NCBI GenBank assembly: GCA_964621645.1
Contig: CAZUMH010000007.1
Span: 1-64,000 of the forward strand
Direction of reading: 5' to 3'
Length of the DNA stretch: 64,000 nt
Source: CAZUMH01 sp964621645
Lineage (GTDB): Bacteria > Zhuqueibacterota > QNDG01 > JAGLOF01
A program made the position numbers and the translations under genes. The notes below the pieces were generated by a model. It saw only the letters and a list, made by a program, of their open reading frames with translations. It was not told where the DNA came from and searched no databases. The first letter of the stretch is position 1. Each line of letters opens with the position of its first letter. This document shows, one piece after another, positions 7,706-17,379 of the stretch.

Positions 7706-9976
7706 TTACTTTACCAGAATCTCATCGGCAAAAATCCAGGCTTTGCCACCAGCGCCCTTATGCCAGTCCGGACAAACCAGGCGATTTTCAGCCTGCACCC
7801 GCACAAAACGGGCTCTGTGGGGGGTACATGTAACGGCAAAGGTCTTTATTCCAGCTCCGTCCTGATGATCCGGAACGTCATTAACCGCCCTCCCTACCGA
7901 AATAAAATTTTCTCCATCCCTGGATAGTTCCACTTCCATTGCCAGAGGCATCCAGACCCAGGACATGATATCCTGCAGGAAATCCACGCTGACCTCTGAG
8001 ATCGTCTCCTCCTGTCCCAGATCGATGATCGCATCCAGATGCTCCCCTTCGAATCCCAGCCAGCCGGAGTGGTAATCATTGATACCTTTCAGACCGTCAG
8101 TGAGGGCGGAAGCCTCGCCGGAATGATACTTTGGACTGGCAGGGATCAGCAGTTTCACCGGCTTGAAAAGAGCCAGGTGGTTCTGCATGCTCAGGGAGAG
8201 GCAGCGTTCCACGGTCTCCTGATATTGCCGCGGGGTGGTCCCATGCTCTTCGATCAGGCGGATGCCGGCCGAATCACATCCTGATACAAAATCATCAAGA
8301 AGCCGGCGCATCTCCGGATGTACCCGCCAGACTCCCGTGGAATCCTTACGGAAAAATCCGCGCGGCCCTGTACCATAGACCCTGGCCTGCTCCAGCAGGG
8401 CGTACATCAGGGGAAGACGCGCCGTGCGTACCCGTTCCAGAAAGACATGGGTATCCGCCACTGCCGTTTCGGCTTCATCGAATAAATCACTGTAGCGGTC
8501 CATATTCTTCGCTGAAAGATACCCACGTTCTTCCGGAAAGGGATATCCGTAGATATAAAGGTTCCGGCCGGATTTCTTCAGGGCTGTGTGCATGAGATCG
8601 AGGTAGCTCTTCAGGAAGGGAGCCGCTTTCCCGTAGTACCCCTCCAGAAAATCCTTCTCGATCGCCTCCACATCGGCCCGGGGATTCCAGAGCAGTTTCG
8701 CGATAAGGTAGGAACGCAGTTCCGCCAGCTCGCCGATATTGTTGCCCGCTCCCTGCTGGAACATCGCTTTCACACCGTTTTTCAGGAAGAAACGGATATT
8801 GGGCTGCAGCACCTGCAGGTTGGGGAACGGGCTCACCAGGTTACGGAACTGCACCACGTAATCCCAGACCAGGATATTATCGGTGATCCGGGACCAGTCC
8901 CGGATGTCTTTCACGAAAGACCTGCTGGAGGGATCGATCTCGATGGGCCGTGATCTGTTGCACTCGATGGTACAGAGCACTACCAGGACATTATCCGCGG
9001 GTTTGACATGCAGAGGTGCCCGGCGTGTATACTGATACGCCAGCGTGGCGATGATCTTGTCCGGAAATTCCGCCGCTACCCGGTTAACAAAGCGGATAAG
9101 AGAGCCGGCATGGCTGCCCTCTTCCCGGTCAATCCTGCTGCACTCTTCGCACTGGCAGGGATTGTAGGTGTCATTCTGGGAAACGGACCAGTAACGGGCC
9201 TCCGGATGTTCCGCCATACGGCGCCGCAGCTCCTCGACAACGAGGCGGAAGACATCGGGATTACTGAGGCAGAGCTGGCCGTCCGGAATGCGGATGCCGT
9301 TCACTTCGGAAAAGTATTCCGGATGAGAATTGAACCAGACCGACGGCGGCACCAGCTGATTAAAGGTATGGACCCACATGCTCCACTCATCCCGGTGAGT
9401 GTCCAGCTTGTGCCACTCCCGGTAGCCGTCATCGAAAGCCGGATAGTAGTGCGGCTCCCGGAAAGTAATCCCCGGCACCTGCAGATCATGCATTCTGGGA
9501 AGGATCACCTTCCGGCTGCGGGGAATTACCTCCGCTTCCGGACTGTACTTACGGCAGCCCAGATAGGTTTCCAGCAGGTGATAGACTCCGTAGAGAGTCC
9601 CCTTCTCCCTGCCTCCTGCGATAATCAATGCGGAATCGTTGGCAGCCAGCAGAAAACCGTCCTCCTTAAGCGCCGCCCAATCCACCCCGATCGGGAAAGT
9701 TTTTACCCTGCCGCTTCCGCCGATCCAGATAGCGGAATCGGAGGCGGACTCTCCAAGAGTAAGGACGGGTAACGCTGCTCCGGAAATCTCGGCCAGATAG
9801 CGCTGGAGTTCCCGGGCGGCCAGGCTGTCCGTTGCCGACGCCCCGGGCTGCAGAATGATACTATAGCCGGACTGGCCCTGATGCGCCAGCTGGAGCCCCC
9901 CATCCTGCCGGCTGCAGAGCAAAAAAACAACAGCGGAAAGACAGGCAGCCAGCGTCCCTCGCGTAAGCCCCTTCAT
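7706..9976 (-). CDS. DUF4838 protein with GH67-like N-domain and F5/8-type C-domain
   Basis: Predicted exported 756-residue protein. The N-terminus has a hydrophobic signal with a Cys (FLLC, Cys22) that could be lipidated. About residues 30-130 resemble the alpha-glucuronidase (GH67) N-terminal domain; about 190-460 match DUF4838, with the motif SVSQNDTYNPCQC followed by EEC, thought of as glycosidase-like but of unproven activity; about 630-756 resemble an F5/8-type (CBM32-like) carbohydrate-binding module. The ATG at 9974-9976 has GAGGTGAG upstream inside the end of the epimerase gene, only 5 bases after its stop, so the two are translationally coupled. Context suggests a glycan hydrolase or binding protein; the substrate is unknown. 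Confidence 0.78.
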   Translation of the reverse strand: MKGLTRGTLAACLSAVVFLLCSRQDGGLQLAHQGQSGYSIILQPGASATDSLAARELQRYLAEISGAALPVLTLGESASDSAIWIGGSGRVKTFPIGVDWAALKEDGFLLAANDSALIIAGGREKGTLYGVYHLLETYLGCRKYSPEAEVIPRSRKVILPRMHDLQVPGITFREPHYYPAFDDGYREWHKLDTHRDEWSMWVHTFNQLVPPSVWFNSHPEYFSEVNGIRIPDGQLCLSNPDVFRLVVEELRRRMAEHPEARYWSVSQNDTYNPCQCEECSRIDREEGSHAGSLIRFVNRVAAEFPDKIIATLAYQYTRRAPLHVKPADNVLVVLCTIECNRSRPIEIDPSSRSFVKDIRDWSRITDNILVWDYVVQFRNLVSPFPNLQVLQPNIRFFLKNGVKAMFQQGAGNNIGELAELRSYLIAKLLWNPRADVEAIEKDFLEGYYGKAAPFLKSYLDLMHTALKKSGRNLYIYGYPFPEERGYLSAKNMDRYSDLFDEAETAVADTHVFLERVRTARLPLMYALLEQARVYGTGPRGFFRKDSTGVWRVHPEMRRLLDDFVSGCDSAGIRLIEEHGTTPRQYQETVERCLSLSMQNHLALFKPVKLLIPASPKYHSGEASALTDGLKGINDYHSGWLGFEGEHLDAIIDLGQEETISEVSVDFLQDIMSWVWMPLAMEVELSRDGENFISVGRAVNDVPDHQDGAGIKTFAVTCTPHRARFVRVQAENRLVCPDWHKGAGGKAWIFADEILVK

Positions 9977-9981
9977 GGATC

Positions 9982-11142
9982 TCACCTCACGGTCTGGGAT
10001 GGTTCTGCCCCGCGGACCCCGAAACGATACAAGGTTGTGTGCCGGTACTTCTGACCCGGCTGCAGAATAACCGAAGGGAACTTCGGCTGATTTGGTGAAT
10101 CAGGATAGTGCTGCGGCTCCAGCGCCAGGGCATAGCGATGGCGGTATACCCGGCTGTACTTTCCGGTGGTGGAACCGTCCAGGAAGTTGCCGGAATAAAA
10201 TTGCAGCCCCGGTTCCGTGGTGTAAATTTCCAGCGTCCGGCCTGATTTGGGATCATACACAGTGGCTGCCAGGGCCAGATCACCATCCTGATTTCTGAGG
10301 ACAAAGTTATGATCATAGCCCATACCGAAGCGCAGTTGCTCATTATCATCATTGATACGGCTGCCGATGGAATGCGGCTTGGTGAAATCGAAAGGCGTTC
10401 CCGCCACCGGCCGCATCTCGCCGGTGGGAATCAATCCCTTATCCACCGGCAGAAAATAATCCGCATTTATCTTAAGGACATGGCCGAGAATATCGGCTGT
10501 GCCTCCGTTGAGATTGAAGTAGCCGTGATGGGTCAAGTTTACTGGTGTGGGCTGATCACTCTCGGCGCTGAAATCGACCCGCAAATTCCCCTCTTTATTC
10601 AGGGTAATTGTGACCCAGATCATCAGTTTCCCCGGATACCCCTCTTCACCGTCGGGACTCAAATAGGAAAGTTTGACTCCAGCCTGATCACTGTCCTGGA
10701 ACGTAACTCCCTGCCAGACCACTTTGTTCAGCCCCTTGATACCGCCATGCAGATGATTTTCGCCGTTGTTGGCGGCCAATTGGTATTCCTTGCCGTTCAG
10801 CGTAAAACGCGCCTTGGCGATGCGATTGGCGTAACGGCCCACCACGCACCCCAGGTACTGGCTGTCATTCAGATACTCTTTAAGCGTCTGATAGCCCAGC
10901 ACAACATCCTCGATGTTTCCGTCCCGGCCGGGTATCCTGATATTTGTGATATATCCACCGTAATTTGTCAGGCATACCTCCGTCCCCGCCGCCGAGGTCA
11001 GCGTATACCGGTAAATCGGTTCACCGCTGTCACTCTTGCCCCAGAGCTCTTTCTGGAGCCGCACGCCTGTATCCCGGCCGCACCTGCTGGCCATCAGGCC
11101 TATAAAAAGAATAACCAATCCGATGATTCTCTTTGATGTCAT
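9982..11142 (-). CDS. galM: Aldose 1-epimerase, exported
   Basis: Interconverts alpha and beta anomers of free sugars such as galactose or glucose released by the neighbouring hydrolases. The 386-residue protein shows the family hallmarks: GRYANRIAKARF, ENHLHGG with the substrate-binding His, THHGYFNL with the catalytic His, and LEPQHYPDSPN with the catalytic Glu. It carries an N-terminal hydrophobic segment ending MASRC, suggesting a periplasmic lipoprotein, unlike cytoplasmic GalM of E. coli. GGGGGAG precedes the ATG. It sits between the GH2 gene (17 bases upstream) and the DUF4838 gene, clearly in one operon. Confidence 0.92.
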   Translation of the reverse strand: MTSKRIIGLVILFIGLMASRCGRDTGVRLQKELWGKSDSGEPIYRYTLTSAAGTEVCLTNYGGYITNIRIPGRDGNIEDVVLGYQTLKEYLNDSQYLGCVVGRYANRIAKARFTLNGKEYQLAANNGENHLHGGIKGLNKVVWQGVTFQDSDQAGVKLSYLSPDGEEGYPGKLMIWVTITLNKEGNLRVDFSAESDQPTPVNLTHHGYFNLNGGTADILGHVLKINADYFLPVDKGLIPTGEMRPVAGTPFDFTKPHSIGSRINDDNEQLRFGMGYDHNFVLRNQDGDLALAATVYDPKSGRTLEIYTTEPGLQFYSGNFLDGSTTGKYSRVYRHRYALALEPQHYPDSPNQPKFPSVILQPGQKYRHTTLYRFGVRGAEPSQTVR

Positions 11143-11159
11143 GATCGCTCTCCCCCTTT

Positions 11160-13649
11160 TTATCTGACAATCTCTCTTGGATCATAGTATAACCATTCTG
11201 AAGGCAGTTCCTGCCGTTCAAGCCCCTGCCCTTCAACTTCCAGCCTGAGCATCTTCCCTCCGCCGCGCTGAAAATACTCCAGCATGATTGCGTGATACCC
11301 GGCCTCAAGAGCCGCCTCGCACCGCTGAGAGCGGGCCCCATGCACTCCGTCCAGATCGATAGCGGCACCTCCTCCGATATCTAACCTGCTGCCGTCGTCG
11401 GATGTCAGGGTAAACACATACACACCACGCCGGGGAATGCGAAGCAATCCCCGGAAACGGAGGCCGAAATCTTCGTTTAACGGCACGAGATTCAGATCGA
11501 TGGCGGTTACGGCGCGGCTGGCCTTAGCATCCAGACCTGAAAAATCCGGCAGGAGATCCCAGTGTCCCGGGAAAATCTCCATCCAGAGACCCTGCTCCGT
11601 CCGGTCCACCCGAAGCGGCGGAGAGGGAGCAACCTTCCGGAAGGAGAAATCTTCAACCCTGCTCTCTTCCCGATTCGGATAAAAAGCTCTGGCCCGGACA
11701 ATGACGGAAGTATCCAGCCTGAAGGGGTCAGTGTAGAGCGGCGAGCCAGTATCAGGATCGCTTCCGTCTACCGTATAGCGGACGGCGGCCCTCTTATCGG
11801 GCGCACTCAGTTTTACCTGAGCCTCATCCACGAAGAGAAGTGAACGGGATTCAAGACGGGGAGGGAATATCCCCTTATGGGCCAGCGCGGCGTAAGCCGG
11901 CTCTACTTTAAATACTTTTCGGTCATAGGTCATGAGACCGTTGTTCTCGCTCTCGATATCGGACAGCTGAGTATAAACGGCTCCGCTGATACCCGCCTCA
12001 TCAATCAGGGGAAGCAGTTCTGAATAAAGCCGTTCATAGCGACGCAGCAGTTCCTCCTGATTATGATAGAGAGCATAGCCCCAGCCCCGCAGCTGCCAGG
12101 TATGGCCGGATACGTTTAATCCGAGGCCGCCGAATTCACCCAGCACAGCCGCCCGTTTCCCGTCGGGGTACACAGGAGCCGGTCCGGGATAGGCGTGCAG
12201 ATCACGAATATCTCCCACGCCCCGGTCCGCCCAGCCGCTGGCGTTATCTATCAGCCTGGTGGGATCGATCTCCCGGATGTAGTCGACAATCCGCTCCGTA
12301 TCGAACTGCCCCCACCCTTCATTGAATGGGATCCACATCACGATGGAGGGATGGTTGAAACGGGTTTCCACCATCTGACGCAGCTCATACTCATACTGTC
12401 TGGCGGACTGGGGAGTCCGCTCGATATCAGGAGCGTTGCCGCCGATGGACCTGTCACCGCTGGGCATATCCTGCCATACCATCAGACCGAGGCGGTCGCA
12501 GAGTGAATAAAAACGGCGTGATTCAACTTTTACATGTTTGCGCAGCATGTTAAAACCGTACGCTTTGAGTGCGTTCAGATCGAAGAGCACGGCCTCTTCC
12601 GTGGGCGGAGTAAATAATCCATCCGGCCAGTAGCCCTGGTCCAAAGGTCCGAGCTGAAAGATGAATGTATTGTTAAGCATGATGCGGGGCATGCCATTTT
12701 TATCTTTTCCCAGGGAGATTTTTCGCATGCCCATATAGGATTGTGCCCGGTCAAGTTCTTTCCCGTCTTTTCTGAGGACTATTTCCAAATTATAGAGAAA
12801 AGGATCGTCCGGGCTCCAGAGGCGGGGACCGGGAATTTTAAGGACAATCGGTTTGGAAGGATCCGCTTCCACTCGAGTCGAAAACTCCCGTCCACCCTTA
12901 ATTCCTACCGAAACTCGACATCCGGAAAGAGCTCCGCTCGTTTCTATTTCGATGACTGCCTGTTCCCTGTCAATATCGGGCAGGATGCGAATGTCCTGAA
13001 TATGAATTCGCTCCAGCGGCTCAAGCCAGACTGTCTGCCAGATGCCGCTTACAGGAGTATAAAATATTCCTCCCGGATTCTCTACTTGTTTACCCCGGGG
13101 CTGGTAGCCTGAATCGGTAGGATCCCAGACGGCGATGACTATCTCCTGGCGTCCGGAATCTCTCAAGGCCGACGTGATGTTAAAAGAAAATGGATCATAC
13201 CCGCCGCGGTGCACTCCCAGGTTTTGTCCGTTAACCCAAAGCCGGGTTTCCCAGTCTACCGCCTCGAAATTGAGTAAGATGTCCTTGCCCTTCCACTCTT
13301 GCGGTATGTCCACGTCCCGCCGGTACCAGAGACGTTCTCCACTGCCCAGGCGCCGCTTCACTCCCGAAAGCGCCGACTCCAGGGCAAAGGGCACCAGAAT
13401 TTTCCCGTCGTATTTCTCAGGAGCACCCGCGTCCTTTTCCCGGACGGCGTATTGCCAGAGTCCATTAAGGTTCAGCCACAGGTTCCGTTTCAGCATGGGA
13501 CGGGGATATTCCGGCCAAACTGACGCGGGAGTAACGTCCTTCGTCCATGGTGTGGTAAGGGGACCGTCAGCCGGACGCCAGGAACCGCCGCAAGCGACTA
13601 TGATGAGAATGAGCAGGACCGATGCACCGAGCGGTGTTTTCTTCTTCAT
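11160..13649 (-). CDS. Glycoside hydrolase family 2 lipoprotein with chitobiase-C and PA14 modules
   Basis: Exported beta-glycosidase (galactosidase, glucuronidase or mannosidase type), 829 residues. Order: lipoprotein signal (Cys20 in IVACGG), sugar-binding domain (about 40-210, with WYRRD and RLWVNGQNLG), immunoglobulin-like domain, catalytic barrel with Glu444 (WIPFNEGWG, acid/base) and Glu505 (VLGEFGG, nucleophile), then a chitobiase/beta-hexosaminidase C-terminal module (about 620-680; RYTVDGSDP) and a C-terminal PA14-like domain (about 695-820; TSDDGSRL). The start at 13647-13649 begins the signal peptide; GGGGG lies upstream at a usable distance. It is the first gene of the minus-strand glycan operon and diverges from the GH38 gene. 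Confidence 0.88.
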   Translation of the reverse strand: MKKKTPLGASVLLILIIVACGGSWRPADGPLTTPWTKDVTPASVWPEYPRPMLKRNLWLNLNGLWQYAVREKDAGAPEKYDGKILVPFALESALSGVKRRLGSGERLWYRRDVDIPQEWKGKDILLNFEAVDWETRLWVNGQNLGVHRGGYDPFSFNITSALRDSGRQEIVIAVWDPTDSGYQPRGKQVENPGGIFYTPVSGIWQTVWLEPLERIHIQDIRILPDIDREQAVIEIETSGALSGCRVSVGIKGGREFSTRVEADPSKPIVLKIPGPRLWSPDDPFLYNLEIVLRKDGKELDRAQSYMGMRKISLGKDKNGMPRIMLNNTFIFQLGPLDQGYWPDGLFTPPTEEAVLFDLNALKAYGFNMLRKHVKVESRRFYSLCDRLGLMVWQDMPSGDRSIGGNAPDIERTPQSARQYEYELRQMVETRFNHPSIVMWIPFNEGWGQFDTERIVDYIREIDPTRLIDNASGWADRGVGDIRDLHAYPGPAPVYPDGKRAAVLGEFGGLGLNVSGHTWQLRGWGYALYHNQEELLRRYERLYSELLPLIDEAGISGAVYTQLSDIESENNGLMTYDRKVFKVEPAYAALAHKGIFPPRLESRSLLFVDEAQVKLSAPDKRAAVRYTVDGSDPDTGSPLYTDPFRLDTSVIVRARAFYPNREESRVEDFSFRKVAPSPPLRVDRTEQGLWMEIFPGHWDLLPDFSGLDAKASRAVTAIDLNLVPLNEDFGLRFRGLLRIPRRGVYVFTLTSDDGSRLDIGGGAAIDLDGVHGARSQRCEAALEAGYHAIMLEYFQRGGGKMLRLEVEGQGLERQELPSEWLYYDPREIVR

Positions 13650-13882
13650 ATATACCCCCGCAGCAAGGTCTTCAGAATAATGGATGGATAATGTGAAACC
13701 CTGTTTTTCAATATTGCAATTTTTCTGGAAAACAACAAGAAAAATTCTTCCTGTATTTCTCATTCGATCAGATTCTTCCTTCCTGCGTATTTTCTCTTGC
13801 GTGACCAGGGGTAAAGATGCTATCTTGCTTATGCTGGTTGCAAATCTCCCGATTATCAATGAAATTAAATCCGGAAGGTGAC

Positions 13883-16800
13883 ATGAAACATATATCATTG
13901 TTTCCCTTAATCGTGATGATCTTATGGGGCACCCTGCAGGCTCAGGAGCATCGCTTTCTAAAAGGCTACGCCAGTACGATCCGGGGTGAAGAGCTGCCGT
14001 ATGAGTCTCCTCAGCCTCAGGCCCGCCTCTCTCTTCTGGTCCGTTCCCTGGATGCCCGCAACGATATCGCCTGGGAGACGGAACCATTGCCTTATGATCT
14101 GAAGGGAGATTCAGCCGTCTTTGTCTGGATCGCCGGCATGGATGTCAACCGGGATGATCCCCACTCTTTCACTGTTTATGTGAATGAAAGTAAAAAATTC
14201 ACTCTGCTGACACCCCGGGACGACTCCCGGCGCCATTTCAGCTGGAATGCTCCGGATATGCGTCTGGAATACCGGGGGATCAGCCTGGACAAATACGGCG
14301 ACTTCATGGGATATATGTATCTGCACCTGCCTCTTGATAAGGGAGTGCCCGGACGTTCCCTGCGTCTGCGGGTTCAGGGGGAGAGTTCCGGCAGCCGCAC
14401 CTGGTTCATGATCTTCAAATACGGCTGCGCCAACAGCGTCTCACTCTTCGCAGAAAACAGCGTCTGCCGCACCCAGGCGGGTCCGCGTCAGCAGTTGCGC
14501 TTCAATCTTGTCTATCTGGGACGGCCGGCCGAAGCCGATATCGAGATTGAGGGCGAACACTTTCACCGCAGGATCCCCACCGGATTTACCTGCCTGCGCC
14601 TGCCGGTGGCGCCGGTTACCGAGCCCCGGGAAATTCCTGTGACAGTGCGCCTTGGATCCGAAGTGCTTTTCGACGAAGCTTTCACCATAAAGCCGGCTCG
14701 TCAGCTGACCATATACCTGCTTCATCACTCTCACGTGGATATAGGATATACACACCTGCAGGCGCAGGTGGAGAAAATGCAGCAGCAGTATCTGCGCACC
14801 TCAATCGAGCTCTTAAAAAAAGAAGACGGGATTGATACGGGGACCCACACCAAATGGAACACCGAGGTCGCCTGGGCCGCGGCGTCCGCTTGGGAAGGGA
14901 TGGACTCCTCTGAAAAGCGCGAATTCGCCGCGGCGCTGCAGGCCGGCGTTATTGAACTCGATGCCCTCTACGGTAACCTGCTCACGGGACTCTGCGGCCA
15001 GGAGGAGCTGCTCCGGGCCACCGAAGCGGCTCGCCGGCTGGCCTCCGACTGCGGCGTCGAACTGAAATCAGCCATGATCAGCGACATCCCAGGCTGGTCC
15101 TGGGGACTGATTCCGGCTCTGACCGCAGGCGGTATCCGTTATCTCTCACTGGGGACGAACCAGGGCCACCGCATCGGCGATATCCTCGACGCCTGGGGAG
15201 ACCGGCCCTTTTACTGGGTCTCTCCCTCGGGAGCGGACAAGGTATTGTGCTGGATCCACAGCAGCGGCTATTCCCTCTTTCATGCCGGACTGAACCTCAT
15301 CCAAATCAATTATCCCCGTTATGAGAACCTTATTCTCGGGTATGCGGATCAGCTACGGCAGCGGAATTATCCTTACGATATGGTTCCCCTGCGCTACAAC
15401 ATCGGATCCGATAACGGCCCGGTGGACACCACTCTGACCAAATTCGTTGCCGATTGGAACACCCGCTACCTCACTCCGAAACTTCAGGTCTCCACCGTGA
15501 CGGAAGCGTTCTCGCTCTTTGAAGAAAAATATGGACATACCCTGCCGAACCGGCAGGGAGACATCGGCGGGTATTGGGAGGACGGCGCCGCGTCCTCAGC
15601 CCGTGAGACGGCACTCAATCGCAGAGCCGCCCAGCGTCTCATCCAAGCCCAGACGCTCTGGTCTCTGCTGCGGCCCCGGACTTTTACAGAGGATAATTTC
15701 CGTTCCGCCTGGAAGGAAGTGCTCCTCTATGATGAACATACTTGGGGTGCCTATAACAGCATCAGCGAACCGGAAAGCGAATTTGTCAGGGGACAGTGGC
15801 GGGTAAAAAGGGAATTCGCCCTGAGCGCCGACCGTGATTCCCGGCTGCTTCTTTATGATGCCGCAGGAGTACAGGATAATAATTTTAAAAAGGACTGGCT
15901 TACCGTCTACAATACATCATCCTGGACCCGCAGCGGCCTGGCCCGGCTTAACGCCGTAGCCGGCTCTCCCGGTCTGAGAGATGACAAAGGCCGCTCCATA
16001 CCGACCCAAACTCTGAGGGATGGCACTCTGCTTTTCTGGGTGGACGGCCTTGCCCCCTTCTCCTCCTGTTCCTACCATCTCACGGCAAAGAATGAAAATT
16101 CTGCGACCACGGCATTGAAAGTGGGACACAACAGTCTGGAAAATGAATGGATCAGAATAGTATTGGATGAGAAGGACGGAACGATCGCTCAATGTATCGA
16201 AAAACGAAGCGGGCATAATCTCGCGGATAACGCCGGAGGCGGTCTCAACCGCTACTGGTACGTAGATGGTCGCGACCCCCGGGAAGCACGGACCGGAGAG
16301 CTCATACGGATTGAGCCGGGAGAAAAGGGGCCGTTGGCCGCCAGCCTCATCGTTGAAACACGAGCGCCGGGCTGCCGTTCCCTCAGCACCGAAATAATGA
16401 TTTACAGTACCTGCCCGAGGATCGATATCGTCAACACCCTGGACAAGCTGGAGGTCTATCGGCCCGAAGGGGTACACTTCGGCTTTCCCTTCCTCATAAA
16501 GGACGGTACGGTGAGGATAAGCATGCCCTTCGGTTTTTTCCGGCCCGAAGAAGATCAGCTCCCGGGAGCTAATCGCAACTTTTTCTCTGCGAAAAGCTGG
16601 GTGGATATCTCAAATCAGGACGATGGCATCCTCTGGATCAGCCCGGATGCCCCGCTGGTGGAAGTCGGCGGCATACAGGCCGACCCAATCGTACGGGGCT
16701 GGATCGATCGGCTGGCACCCTCTCAGACCATTCTGTCCTACGTGATGAATAATTACTGGGAGACCAACTTCCTTGCCGCCCAGGAGGGTGTCGTTACTTT

Positions 16801-17158
16801 TCAATACACCCTCATACCACACCGGAATTTTCAATCAGGATGGAGTGAGCGCAAGGCTCGCGAAATAATCCATCCCCTGATTGCGGTGCGGGGAGGAGAG
16901 CCGCTGCGGCCTCCATTTCATTTTGCAGAAGAGGGGAACATACATCTGGACGGTATTACTCCCATGCCCCACGGAGGATATCACCTGCGTCTCTTCAATT
17001 TTTCAGGAGGTCCTGAAATAACGGCACTGCCTTCGCTTAAACAGGACGAGTGGCATACCAGCAATATAGCCGGGGATGATCTGGGCCCAGCCCCGAGGGA
17101 AAACCGCTTTTTGCCCTTCGAAATACGTTTCTTTTTGATAACGAAGAAAGAAAAATAA
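13883..17158 (+). CDS. Glycoside hydrolase family 38-like enzyme (alpha-mannosidase-type), secreted
   Basis: 1091-residue exported enzyme; signal peptide ends TLQAQ. The first ~270 residues form a beta-rich domain with no assignment, followed by the GH38 core: HHSHVDIGYTH (zinc ligands His and Asp) near residue 290, then NTEVAW, SDIPGWSWG with the nucleophile Asp, and NQGHRIGD, followed by the C-terminal beta-domains. Members of this family hydrolyse alpha-mannosides, but distant ones have other alpha-linked targets, so the substrate is open. GGAAGGTG precedes the ATG; the longer upstream frame lacks a signal peptide. Transcribed away from the GH2 operon across a 233-base gap, so both may share control. 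Confidence 0.82.
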   Translation: MKHISLFPLIVMILWGTLQAQEHRFLKGYASTIRGEELPYESPQPQARLSLLVRSLDARNDIAWETEPLPYDLKGDSAVFVWIAGMDVNRDDPHSFTVYVNESKKFTLLTPRDDSRRHFSWNAPDMRLEYRGISLDKYGDFMGYMYLHLPLDKGVPGRSLRLRVQGESSGSRTWFMIFKYGCANSVSLFAENSVCRTQAGPRQQLRFNLVYLGRPAEADIEIEGEHFHRRIPTGFTCLRLPVAPVTEPREIPVTVRLGSEVLFDEAFTIKPARQLTIYLLHHSHVDIGYTHLQAQVEKMQQQYLRTSIELLKKEDGIDTGTHTKWNTEVAWAAASAWEGMDSSEKREFAAALQAGVIELDALYGNLLTGLCGQEELLRATEAARRLASDCGVELKSAMISDIPGWSWGLIPALTAGGIRYLSLGTNQGHRIGDILDAWGDRPFYWVSPSGADKVLCWIHSSGYSLFHAGLNLIQINYPRYENLILGYADQLRQRNYPYDMVPLRYNIGSDNGPVDTTLTKFVADWNTRYLTPKLQVSTVTEAFSLFEEKYGHTLPNRQGDIGGYWEDGAASSARETALNRRAAQRLIQAQTLWSLLRPRTFTEDNFRSAWKEVLLYDEHTWGAYNSISEPESEFVRGQWRVKREFALSADRDSRLLLYDAAGVQDNNFKKDWLTVYNTSSWTRSGLARLNAVAGSPGLRDDKGRSIPTQTLRDGTLLFWVDGLAPFSSCSYHLTAKNENSATTALKVGHNSLENEWIRIVLDEKDGTIAQCIEKRSGHNLADNAGGGLNRYWYVDGRDPREARTGELIRIEPGEKGPLAASLIVETRAPGCRSLSTEIMIYSTCPRIDIVNTLDKLEVYRPEGVHFGFPFLIKDGTVRISMPFGFFRPEEDQLPGANRNFFSAKSWVDISNQDDGILWISPDAPLVEVGGIQADPIVRGWIDRLAPSQTILSYVMNNYWETNFLAAQEGVVTFQYTLIPHRNFQSGWSERKAREIIHPLIAVRGGEPLRPPFHFAEEGNIHLDGITPMPHGGYHLRLFNFSGGPEITALPSLKQDEWHTSNIAGDDLGPAPRENRFLPFEIRFFLITKKEK

Positions 17159-17238
17159 CCGGCCGCAAATCATCGCGGGATTTATCTTACCTGAGACCGC
17201 AAAAGGCCGTTCTGAGCTCTGATTTTCTTCACTTGCTT

Positions 17239-17266
17239 TTGAGGCACATTTTATTTACACTACAAT
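17239..17266 (+). promoter_or_regulatory. Candidate sigma-70-type promoter for the small outer-membrane protein
   Basis: TTGAGG (17239-17244), 16-base spacer, TACAAT (17261-17266). It would give a leader of about 105 bases before the ATG at 17380. Confidence 0.4.
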
Positions 17267-17379
17267 ATGTCAGAAACAGGAAGGCCTTTTTCAAGGAGAT
17301 CCTCGTCTGGCAGAAAAGTATCTTACACGTGTTTAATTCCTCAGCGACAACCAGCCAATCAATTGGGGAGGACATCATC

